NCBI GenBank assembly: GCA_021413925.1 | Contig: JAIOPL010000010.1 | Span: 1-64,000 of the forward strand | DNA: 64,000 bases | Reading direction: 5' to 3' | Source: Verrucomicrobiota bacterium | GTDB taxonomy: Bacteria; Verrucomicrobiota; Verrucomicrobiia; Chthoniobacterales; UBA6821 | Shown here: piece after piece, positions 9,475 to 16,506 of the stretch | Layout: every line of letters starts with the position of its first letter | Numbering within the stretch: the first letter of the stretch is position 1 | Translations under genes and position numbers: made by a program | Notes under the pieces: generated by a model | Told to the model about the DNA's origin: nothing | What the model saw: only the letters and a program-made list of their open reading frames with translations | Databases searched by the model: none

Positions 9475-10506
9475 ATGATGGCTCACCCTCTCACCCAGGA
9501 ATCGTCAGGGAACAACCATGACCTGCGCAGGAAATTGATCGCTGCGGCCTTGGTTTCTCTAGGCATATTTGTCGTGTTTTATACCTTTGTGAAATACACA
9601 ACGGGTTATGGTCAGACAAGGGGTACCATTTTCACTCAGATGCATTTGCAATGGCAGCTGGAGGAGTGGGGCCACTGCATGATGGTTCCTTTCGCCGCGG
9701 GGCTCATTGTGTTTTTGGACCGGGCCAAGCTATTGACCCTTCCCATGGTCGGAGCGGCGTCCGGTTTCTGGATCCTGTGCTCCGGGTTCTTCCTCTACTG
9801 GTTCGGCTACAAGGCCGATAACATTTACTTCTCCTATGCGGCAGCGCAGATCCTTCTCGCAGGACTGATCGTCTGGTTTGGCGGGTGGGGATGGATGAGG
9901 GAGTTGAGTTTTCCGTGGCTGTTTCTGATCTTCATGTGGCCCCTGCTGTTCCTCGAGAACTTCATCTCCTTTCCGCTCCGCATGCTGGTGAGTCACGCAG
10001 GGGTCGTGATCCTGAATCTCACGGGCGTTCCCGCCGTTCTTAACGGTACGGGGATACTTTCTGCGGCTGACCCCCTGCTTCACCTTGCCCAGGGTGAGAG
10101 GTTTGCCGTCGATGTCGCTCTCCCGTGCAGCGGGATGAGGTCCCTTTTTGCCCTGCTGATGGTCAGCGCCCTGTACGGGTATTTTTCGATCAAGGGAGCA
10201 TGGGGGCGCCTGACCCTGTTTCTTGTGTCGATCCCGCTCGCGATTGCCGGGAACATCTGCCGGATCGTCATGCTGACGGTCGGCACCATGATCATGGGAT
10301 CGGAGAGGGCGATCGGAAGCCTAGAACATCCCAGCTTCTTCCACATGCTGGCTGGTTATGTGGTTTTTCTGGTGGCTCTGGGAGGCATGGTCTTGGTAGC
10401 TGGATTGATCAATTGGGGCGCTTCCAGAACTCGAGCTTCCTCGGGGGTGACGAAAATCGCCGCCTCCACCCCGGCATCACCGGAAAATCCAAGCGAGCTT
10501 AACTAA
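9475..10506 (+). CDS. xrt: Exosortase (transmembrane PEP-CTERM transpeptidase)
   Basis: This 343-residue polytopic membrane protein has about eight segments. The exosortase/archaeosortase catalytic triad is in place: Cys218 in VALPCSGMRS, Arg263 in AGNICRIVML and His290 in HPSFFHMLAGYVVF. Exosortases recognise C-terminal PEP-CTERM tripartite signals (motif, transmembrane helix, basic tail), cleave them and release or anchor the protein at the cell surface, often with exopolysaccharide. A likely substrate with an IPEPSTYALFGLG tail lies at 33819. The gene is directly followed by an EpsI-like gene (2 bp gap) and a PAS membrane gene, an exosortase operon arrangement. The subtype (XrtA, C, D and so on) was not assigned. 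Two ATGs in tandem make the start uncertain by one codon. Confidence 0.93.
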   Translation: MMAHPLTQESSGNNHDLRRKLIAAALVSLGIFVVFYTFVKYTTGYGQTRGTIFTQMHLQWQLEEWGHCMMVPFAAGLIVFLDRAKLLTLPMVGAASGFWILCSGFFLYWFGYKADNIYFSYAAAQILLAGLIVWFGGWGWMRELSFPWLFLIFMWPLLFLENFISFPLRMLVSHAGVVILNLTGVPAVLNGTGILSAADPLLHLAQGERFAVDVALPCSGMRSLFALLMVSALYGYFSIKGAWGRLTLFLVSIPLAIAGNICRIVMLTVGTMIMGSERAIGSLEHPSFFHMLAGYVVFLVALGGMVLVAGLINWGASRTRASSGVTKIAASTPASPENPSELN

Positions 10507-10508
10507 TC

Positions 10509-11225
10509 ATGACAACCGGAGAAAAGAGCCTCATGTCTCTCACAAACAGAATTCCGTTTTGCCGTGAACTCGTCGTCGTTGTGATGGCGGGAATCACCCT
10601 GTTTTTCTGCTTCCATGGGGGGGCTGTCAAGAGCGGTCCAGAATCCGGAGTCATCATGAATCTTCCCGAGGTTCTGCTCGGGATGCAGGGAACCGAGGTG
10701 CCGGTTTCCGAGGGTGAGAAAGCGATTCTTCCGAAGGATACCGAGATAGCGAAGAAACAGTATCATTCGGGGGATGACCACTTGCTCTCCGTACAGATCG
10801 TCCTTGCGGGGGGCGAGAAAAGGAGCATCCATCGTCCGGAAATCTGCCTGCCCGCTCAGGGATGGACTTTGGATTCGGGGAACATGGTCCCCGTGAAACT
10901 TTCCAACGGAAAGAAACTTGAGGTGATGCGTCTTACCGCTAGGCGCCCGATCATGCTCAACAACGGAAGCAAGGCTGAGCTCGAGAGTGTCTTCTATTAC
11001 TGGTTCGTGGGGCACAACGCCACGACCCCGTATCATCTTAAGAGAATCCTTCTGACCAACCTCGATATGGTCTTTCACAATGTGAATCACCGATGGGCCT
11101 ATGTGATGGTCTCCGCCCCCGTACTCAAGGGATTGGTCCCCGGCGGCAATGACCTCAATCAAACCGACGAGATGCTGGACAATGCTGTTCGGGAGTTGGC
11201 CCCGGAAATCATGAAAAATCTATGA
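10509..11225 (+). CDS. epsI: EpsI-like exosortase-associated protein
   Basis: This 238-residue protein has one N-terminal transmembrane helix (about residues 19-37) and a periplasmic domain of the EpsI/DUF3485 family. The hallmark motif SIHRPEICLPAQGW spans residues 106-119, with His108 and Cys113. EpsI domains are found either fused to exosortase or beside it and are thought to assist the processing or export step, although the biochemistry is unclear. It starts 2 bp after exosortase and overlaps the next gene by 4 bp (ATGA), so the three are translationally coupled. The start has a second ATG eight codons in; the first is kept because it sits immediately behind the exosortase stop. Confidence 0.88.
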   Translation: MTTGEKSLMSLTNRIPFCRELVVVVMAGITLFFCFHGGAVKSGPESGVIMNLPEVLLGMQGTEVPVSEGEKAILPKDTEIAKKQYHSGDDHLLSVQIVLAGGEKRSIHRPEICLPAQGWTLDSGNMVPVKLSNGKKLEVMRLTARRPIMLNNGSKAELESVFYYWFVGHNATTPYHLKRILLTNLDMVFHNVNHRWAYVMVSAPVLKGLVPGGNDLNQTDEMLDNAVRELAPEIMKNL

Positions 11226-11932
11226 AACAAAGAGATGTCCGCGTGGATTTCATCGGAGAACTGCTCATTCCCACGGCTTACCTTTTTGTTGTTTTGGGCC
11301 TAGATTACACATCAAGGCACTCCACCATAACCCCTCTCTTTGCGGTTATAGGATTGATGGTGATGGCATTCTGCCTGCGCCCATCGTGGATGGTTGCTTG
11401 GGGCTTTGTGTATTCACTTGTTGTCGCCTGCATCTTTCTGATTCCGACATGGACTTCTTTTTTCAACAGCTCCAATACTCACGCTGAATCACTAACTCCT
11501 CTTGTGAGAACAGGGACTTTTGTGGTGGGGGCAACGCTTGCGACGCTTCTTTGCTTCTCTCTCAACCGAGCCAGATCCTTAAGCCGGAATTTGCGCAAGT
11601 TGATTGAAGGGGTGCCGACTCCCTTGATCGCTTCCGATGTCAACGGAAGGATCTTTCTGATTAACCGCACTGCGTCCGAGTTGCTGGGACTTGATGACAA
11701 GGGAAAAACCACCGAGTCGTACTTTGAACTGCTTGCCCCCAAAAACCGTAAGGGGAAAACCGTTGCCGAATATCTTTTGCGGTTCGAGAACCCGTCAATC
11801 AGCGACCCCCTCGTTCTTGAGTGCCTCGGGGTTGTCTATCACGGCTCTACCCTATTAATCGGTTCGAGTGATCCTCCACTTTTGATGACCTCGCTTGAAA
11901 GGAAATCCGTTTTGGAATCAACTCCCGAGTAG
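11222..11932 (+). CDS. Membrane protein with PAS-like domain, exosortase operon
   Basis: This 236-residue protein has four or five hydrophobic segments in residues 10-110. A PAS-like stretch follows: LIEGVPTPLIASDVNGRIFL then NRTASELLGLDDKGKTTESY. This is the usual opening of PAS sensor domains at the inner face of the membrane. No kinase, GGDEF or response-regulator output domain follows, so it is either a shortened sensor or an adaptor. The start ATG overlaps the EpsI stop. The gene is probably the last of the exosortase operon, since the exonuclease gene follows after 28 bp with unrelated function. A role in sensing or regulating export is inferred from position only. Confidence 0.7.
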   Translation: MKQRDVRVDFIGELLIPTAYLFVVLGLDYTSRHSTITPLFAVIGLMVMAFCLRPSWMVAWGFVYSLVVACIFLIPTWTSFFNSSNTHAESLTPLVRTGTFVVGATLATLLCFSLNRARSLSRNLRKLIEGVPTPLIASDVNGRIFLINRTASELLGLDDKGKTTESYFELLAPKNRKGKTVAEYLLRFENPSISDPLVLECLGVVYHGSTLLIGSSDPPLLMTSLERKSVLESTPE

Positions 11933-11960
11933 GCGGGTTGAACGCTCCCCCTGCGACCAG

Positions 11961-12974
11961 ATGATGATGCCCTCGCCGCGAGCGGAAAGAGTCCTTCTGG
12001 TCGATGGTCACTACTACCTCTATCGCTCCTTCTTTGCGATCCGGGGTCTGACGAACTCGCGTGGCGAACCAACCAACGCAATCTATGGATTCGTGAAGGC
12101 GTTGCGGCGAATGCTCTCGGATCTGAAGCCCGACTACGCGGCTGTCGTCTGGGATGCCGGCCTGCCGGAGCGTCGCACTCAATTACAGCCTGAGTACAAG
12201 CAGCATCGGGACGAGATGCCGGATGATCTGGAGGTCCAGCAGGAGCCGATCCAGAAAATCGTTCCCCTACTCGGGGTGGCCAGTGTCTTCCTGCAGAACC
12301 ATGAGGCGGATGATCTCATCGCTTCCTATGTAGTGGAGGCTAGCCGTCGCGGAATGGAATGTGTGGTGGCAACCAATGACAAGGACATCCTCCAGATGGT
12401 TCGCGAAGGGGTCTCTATCTACTCGACCGCCAAGGCCGATGTGGGCGAGGGGAATGGGGGATTCAAACTTCTTGGGATTCCCGAGGTGACAGCGAAGTGG
12501 GGGGTGGAGCCTTCGCTCATTGCCGATGTCCTGGCCCTGACGGGAGACTCAGCGGATAACATCACCGGAGTGGCCGGTGTGGGCGGTAAGACGGCAGCCA
12601 AATGGATCGCTCAGTACGGATCACTCGACCGCATCCTTGAGGGTAAGGAGCTGGACCCTAAGGTACGTGAGAAGGTGGAGGCCTCCCGTGAGCTGATTCT
12701 CCAGAACCGCCAGATGGTGGCTCTTGATCTGGATTTACCGCTGCCGCTACCGATTGCAGAAATGAAGCTTAGCCCTCGTTATCCTGAGCTGATCGAGGCG
12801 CTGCGGAATTGCGAATTCCGTTCACTGGTTGCCGAAGTGGAGCGCGAGGCGTCCACAGCCCAACTTCCATCTTCTATCGTCCATCCCCCCTCTCCAATTC
12901 CCGATCCCCATTCCCCATCACCTATCTCCCATCACCTATTCCCTCACCCTCCAGCCCAAGGAGAGCTCTTCTGA
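11961..12974 (+). CDS. 5'-3' exonuclease (PolI N-terminal/FEN type)
   Basis: The protein has 337 residues from the ATG at 11961; three ATGs in tandem precede the domain. VLLVDGHYYLYRSFFAIRG opens the PIN-like nuclease fold with its first acidic ligand. HEADDLIA and ATNDKDILQMV give the central acidic cluster. LTGDSADNITGVAGVGGKTA is the helix-hairpin-helix (H3TH) DNA-binding motif typical of the 5' nuclease of DNA polymerase I. There is no polymerase domain, so it is a stand-alone flap/5' exonuclease as in YpcP/ExoIX proteins. The last 40 residues are Pro/Ser/His-rich and are encoded by an intergenic-type repeat, so they are unlikely to be part of the fold. The stop codon overlaps the next start (TGATG), giving translational coupling. 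Confidence 0.88.
   Translation: MMMPSPRAERVLLVDGHYYLYRSFFAIRGLTNSRGEPTNAIYGFVKALRRMLSDLKPDYAAVVWDAGLPERRTQLQPEYKQHRDEMPDDLEVQQEPIQKIVPLLGVASVFLQNHEADDLIASYVVEASRRGMECVVATNDKDILQMVREGVSIYSTAKADVGEGNGGFKLLGIPEVTAKWGVEPSLIADVLALTGDSADNITGVAGVGGKTAAKWIAQYGSLDRILEGKELDPKVREKVEASRELILQNRQMVALDLDLPLPLPIAEMKLSPRYPELIEALRNCEFRSLVAEVEREASTAQLPSSIVHPPSPIPDPHSPSPISHHLFPHPPAQGELF
12861..12955 (+). repeat. Pyrimidine-rich repeat inside the exonuclease 3' end
   Basis: The plus strand here is almost pure pyrimidine plus A, made of short degenerate units such as CCCATCACCTATCTCCC. The same unit type occurs in spacers at 34941-34990, 38689-38721, 43112-43150 and 45217-45257, and its complement near 33606-33645. 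Here it is read in frame as a Pro/Ser/His tail of the exonuclease, and the following gene starts immediately after it. Confidence 0.75.
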
Positions 12975-13597
12975 TGAGGAAGAGTCTTGTTTTTGGCGCG
13001 GGACAGGGGGCTCGTCTGGCGGTGCTGGATCTCATCAAGCGCTCCGCGAATGGTCTTGGTGTGAAGCAGATTGCGGCTGAATTGGGCATGAGTTACATGG
13101 GGGTGAAGGCGCATTGCCTTGCTCTCGCCTCCGAGAAGTATCTGAGCACTTGGAGGCAGCCTGCTCCCAAGGGGCGCCCTCTGATGTTCTATCGATTGAC
13201 GGAATCTGGAGAGCATCTCTTTGCAGAACCGGGTCTTGAATTGGCGATGGGACTGCTGCGCGATGCTGAAAAACTCTTTGGCTCTTCTGCTCCGCAGAAG
13301 CTGCTGACTCTCCATTACCGTTCCGAGGCCGAACGATATAACGCGATGATCTCTTCTCCGGAAGTCACTGAAAGAATAAGGGCCTTTGTCCGACTGCGTG
13401 ATCGGGAAGAAAGAATGTCAGTGTTCTGGGGCAATGAGACTGGATGGGAGATCCACGAGTATCACAACCCCCACGCTGCTCTCATGCGGGAGTATCCTGC
13501 GGCGATTAACCTAGAGGAAGCAATGATCGGCGAGGTTCTGGGAGTGCCAGTTCGCAGAAGCGAGGAGGGAAACCGGATTATTTTTTCAACCTGCTAG
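12974..13597 (+). CDS. SufR-like winged-helix transcriptional regulator
   Basis: The product has 207 residues; its ATG overlaps the exonuclease stop. An N-terminal HTH (about residues 28-52, VKQIAAELGMSYMGVKAHCL) is followed by a wing with GRPLMFYRLTESGEHLF (68-84). This is the layout of the COG2345/SufR group of ArsR/DeoR-like repressors. SufR proteins sense Fe-S clusters through conserved C-terminal cysteines. Here the matching region (residues 155-207, with EYHNPHAALMREYPAAINLEE) has no cysteine except the very last residue, so Fe-S sensing through that site looks lost. The target is unknown and no suf genes are in the window. Coupling to a nuclease gene suggests co-expression, possibly autoregulated. 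The start is unambiguous because upstream codons are repeat-derived. Confidence 0.8.
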   Translation: MRKSLVFGAGQGARLAVLDLIKRSANGLGVKQIAAELGMSYMGVKAHCLALASEKYLSTWRQPAPKGRPLMFYRLTESGEHLFAEPGLELAMGLLRDAEKLFGSSAPQKLLTLHYRSEAERYNAMISSPEVTERIRAFVRLRDREERMSVFWGNETGWEIHEYHNPHAALMREYPAAINLEEAMIGEVLGVPVRRSEEGNRIIFSTC

Positions 13598-13936
13598 GGA
13601 ATCTCCTGATCGATCTCTTGCAGGCACAAAACTCCTGCCGAGAATGTGGTGGTGAATCAAACGGAGTGCCTCCCGCAGGGGCGCGGATCAAGGCTCAGAG
13701 TTTTTGGACTGATTTAAGAAGTGGTAAAGTTTTGCCGAAACAGACGTCGTTTGGGGCATCTGGTCTGCATTGCTCACTCCTCTTTATTTTCTCAGCGCCT
13801 CCGCGCCTCTGCGGGAAAATATGCAGTTTTTTCAATAAGCCCTATGCGAAACTTCCTCTGCATCTCCGCGTTTGCATGCATAGCCGGTGATGCGCATCCC
13901 TTTCGCCTGCGGGATAACTCGCTACGGAGGGCCTGA
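13598..13936. repeat. Gene-free spacer with CTCTGCG-type repeat
   Basis: This is 339 bp between convergent genes. I see no credible gene; an open frame at 13618 is low-complexity and has no recognisable features. At 13791-13820 there is a copy of the dispersed CGCCTCTGCGGGAAAAT repeat, and 13851-13878 holds a related CTCTGCATCTCCGCG unit. Related copies lie at 34851-34882 and on both sides of 38205-38370. Confidence 0.55.
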
Positions 13937-14764
13937 TCAAGTCTTAGCCGGAAGGTGTTCCCTGCAGAATTCCCTGCCGTCCGCTGTGACGCGGAAATCA
14001 ATGTCCGGATGGCTGGACTCGGTGTTACCGCATGCCTCGCAGCGATGGAGCGTCTCGACTGGTTGGTTTTTTTTGCTTTGTTTTTGGCCTTGAGGCTTGA
14101 GTCGGGTGGGAGCACCGGAGAATCCTGCAACACCCCTTTTCAGAATGCCCAGATGGGATCTCAACTCAGTATTGAAAAACAGAAGGTAGTTGAGAAAAGC
14201 CGCTCCCAGAGTCGCGGCTACTATCAGTGGTTGACCCAATGCGGAGAGGATCATGATGAAGGCACTGAAGAGAGCCAACCAGGCGATCCTGACCGGAAGA
14301 ATGAAGAAAACCAGGACCTTGAAGTCGGGGTAGACCGTTGCATAGGCAAGTAGCAGTGAGAGATTAAGAAAGGTATTGGCCCGTCCGATGGAGGTCCCTT
14401 CACCTGACAATCCGAATCCGAAGGAGACCATCGTGCAGAGCAGGATGCCGCACAAATAAAAAGAGGTCAGTCTCGCCGCTCCCATGGCGGTCTCTAGTCC
14501 ATCGCCTAGGTAAAGCAGGAAAAGGAGTGAGAAAAAAATCCAGAACGGACTCAGTGTCTCCGGAATAAAGATCCAGGTAACAAGTCTCCAAATCTCTCCT
14601 CGAAGAACAAGGGCGGGATTGAGCTCCAGAACCGAAAGATATCCCGGGGCCAGAAGATGGAGAATGAAAACCAAGGCGTTGAAGAGAACCACGTAGCGGA
14701 TCAACCCCGGCACGGCGCAGTATTCCGAGATTCTACGCAGTCGGTCATTGAGTTCGGAACGCAT
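13937..14764 (-). CDS. Rhomboid-like membrane protein with C-terminal zinc ribbon
   Basis: This 275-residue protein has six predicted transmembrane helices in residues 20-198. ALVLRGEIWRLVTWIFIPE (51-69) is the characteristic rhomboid L1-loop sequence (GQxWRLxT), and the following helices keep the rhomboid spacing. The serine-protease signature is not intact. The GxSG region reads GTSIGRANTF, and the last helix (GQPLIVAATLGAAFLNYLLF) lacks the catalytic His. It is therefore likely a rhomboid pseudoprotease, of the type that binds membrane clients without cutting. The C-terminus carries Cys242-x2-Cys245 and Cys267-x2-His270, a putative zinc ribbon. Its start faces the gene at 14825 across 60 bp, where both promoters should lie. 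Confidence 0.75.
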   Translation of the reverse strand: MRSELNDRLRRISEYCAVPGLIRYVVLFNALVFILHLLAPGYLSVLELNPALVLRGEIWRLVTWIFIPETLSPFWIFFSLLFLLYLGDGLETAMGAARLTSFYLCGILLCTMVSFGFGLSGEGTSIGRANTFLNLSLLLAYATVYPDFKVLVFFILPVRIAWLALFSAFIMILSALGQPLIVAATLGAAFLNYLLFFNTELRSHLGILKRGVAGFSGAPTRLKPQGQKQSKKNQPVETLHRCEACGNTESSHPDIDFRVTADGREFCREHLPAKT

Positions 14765-14824
14765 GGGAAAACTCTATCATGACGCAAGCGCACCCCCAGT
14801 AAAAGAGTGAAGGAGGTCTCACTG

Positions 14825-15601
14825 ATGTTACGAAATCGAAACAATCTTTTTGATGGCACGCTTGAAAAGAAAGCGTACCTTGTGGCTGTGGGGAATCCAG
14901 AGGAGATACCTAATATTGAGCACTTTCCGCTTTCTCCGCGGATGGCACGCCCCCCTGTCCCTTCCTCAGCACGGGAAGAAACAGAGTTAGCCCCCGAGAT
15001 CACCAAGCGCAGCCTGACGCCCGCTCATAAAATCCAGGTTGAGTTCTGGCATCAAGGGGAGCAGGCAGCCGAGTTAGCAGCTCCCGTTAAGTCCAACCTT
15101 TCCAAGCGTTCCAAACGTACACAGAGGCCTGATCAGAGGGCTGATCAGTTGGGGTGGATCATGGGAGTGCTCGCACTCATCGTCATCGCGGTGACGGCTT
15201 ATGGGCTCCATCTAAACAACAAAAAATATTCCTACAAGGATGGCTTTTCAAAGAAATCGAGCACGCCGACAATTGATTTCTACCAAGGCAACAACGCCTT
15301 CGCTAAAAAAGTTCTGGAAGAGAAAGGGGTGGGAAAAGAGAGCTCTGGAGTTGAGGTGCCCTCGCTTCCGGGTGGCAATGATGAGATGGAAATTCCTCTC
15401 AAGGATCAGATGGCCAGCATGAATGCGAAGTTGGATAAGGTTCGGGCTCAAAAACTGATCGAGGAGCCTCCCATCCCGATGCCCGAGAAGCTACAAAAGC
15501 CGGCATTGCCTCTTGGCGTAAAACCCACTGATCTCAAAAAATTCGACAATCCGCTGGAATTCAACGGCATGTTGCCCAAGCCTCTGCAGCGGACCAATTA
15601 A
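14825..15601 (+). CDS. Single-pass membrane protein of unknown function
   Basis: The protein has 258 residues. I chose the ATG at 14825 because a perfect AAGGAGG lies at 14810-14816, eight bases upstream; an earlier GTG would bury that site in the coding region. This is one of the few strong Shine-Dalgarno sites in the window. Residues 1-105 are hydrophilic with a basic patch (NLSKRSKRTQR). A transmembrane helix follows (about 109-129, LGWIMGVLALIVIAVTAYGL), then a 130-residue extracytoplasmic, Pro/Lys-rich tail with a short coiled-coil-like stretch (KDQMASMNAKLDKVRAQKL). The domain order suggests a cytoplasmic N-terminus. I do not recognise a family. It converges on the minus-strand pseudopilin operon. 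Confidence 0.75.
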   Translation: MLRNRNNLFDGTLEKKAYLVAVGNPEEIPNIEHFPLSPRMARPPVPSSAREETELAPEITKRSLTPAHKIQVEFWHQGEQAAELAAPVKSNLSKRSKRTQRPDQRADQLGWIMGVLALIVIAVTAYGLHLNNKKYSYKDGFSKKSSTPTIDFYQGNNAFAKKVLEEKGVGKESSGVEVPSLPGGNDEMEIPLKDQMASMNAKLDKVRAQKLIEEPPIPMPEKLQKPALPLGVKPTDLKKFDNPLEFNGMLPKPLQRTN

Positions 15602-15642
15602 GCCGCCCTTTTCCGGACTAATCCTGTAAGACGCAAGCCGGA

Positions 15643-16452
15643 TCAAGGGTCTTCAAAGACTCGCACGAAGTCAGGTTTTCCATTCCGCAGGAAGAAGGGA
15701 ATGAGGCAGTTTCCCTCGGCCCCTTCCTGCTCGATTTCCAGAGGGATGCCCTGCCCGTCGATGACGGCCTCATAGCTCACGCACGCGGGCTGGTGCACTA
15801 GCAGGACGCTGTTTCCGGGAGCCAGATAGGCAAGCTGCTGGGCCGGCTTGTTCTCGGAGGCGGGGCTTCGGAGTAGGAGTGTTTTCCCCGGCATGGCATT
15901 GATGATCCTGTAGTGGCACGGATCAGAGGTGACTAGCGTGTAGGGGATAACATGGAACTGAACGTTGGGAAGGTAAACTCCCCGGGGTGCTGCATCTCCC
16001 AGGACCTGAGGTAGTTTTTCCGCCGGTCCGCGCGTGCTCAAATCACCCGTCAGCAGGAGGTATTGGCTCGAGACTGGTTTGAACCGGATGGTTTGGACTG
16101 TTGCGAGGCCGCCATTGGTGCTCCGCACGACATAATGAACCTCTGGCGTTGCGATGGCCTTATTGGCTGTCCATTTCCCCTGGGGAAAGTCGGGGTAGGC
16201 GATCGGCTTGTTGGTTCCGCCATTTCTCCCAGTGCCAATCCCAAGGGAGATCGAGGGAACGCTGGTGGCGTTCACAATGGTGACCCGGATCTCGGGAGTT
16301 GGAGTCGGGGTGGCTGCGGCGTGATGGTGCTGATGAGATGCCCGAGGTCCCTGAGGTCCCTGAGTTGAAAGCGTCGGCGAGGCGGGTGAGGGAGAGAGAG
16401 CCGGAACGAGTGTTGTCTGGGCCAGTAAGATAAATGCAGTGAATGTCATCAT
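15643..16452 (-). CDS. Secreted protein of unknown function, cassette gene 5
   Basis: This 269-residue protein has an N-terminal hydrophobic signal peptide (MMTFTAFILLAQTTLVPALS). A low-complexity linker of Pro/Thr/His follows (HQHHHAAATPTPTPE), then a roughly 210-residue domain that starts IRVTIVNATSVPSISLGIG and looks beta-rich. It contains three cysteines that could form disulfides. I do not recognise the fold. It begins 54 bp after the cassette A gene on the same strand, so it is likely the last gene of that operon and may be secreted or displayed by the same pseudopilus machinery. That role is inference from position. Confidence 0.7.
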   Translation of the reverse strand: MMTFTAFILLAQTTLVPALSPSPASPTLSTQGPQGPRASHQHHHAAATPTPTPEIRVTIVNATSVPSISLGIGTGRNGGTNKPIAYPDFPQGKWTANKAIATPEVHYVVRSTNGGLATVQTIRFKPVSSQYLLLTGDLSTRGPAEKLPQVLGDAAPRGVYLPNVQFHVIPYTLVTSDPCHYRIINAMPGKTLLLRSPASENKPAQQLAYLAPGNSVLLVHQPACVSYEAVIDGQGIPLEIEQEGAEGNCLIPFFLRNGKPDFVRVFEDP

Positions 16453-16506
16453 AACTGAGAAAAGGGATGCGTGGACTTGGAAGGTATGGCCTTGGAATGC
16501 ACGGAC

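Noticed and set aside
13618-13890. Plus-strand frame in the repeat-containing spacer
   Set aside because: It reads through a dispersed repeat and has no domain.
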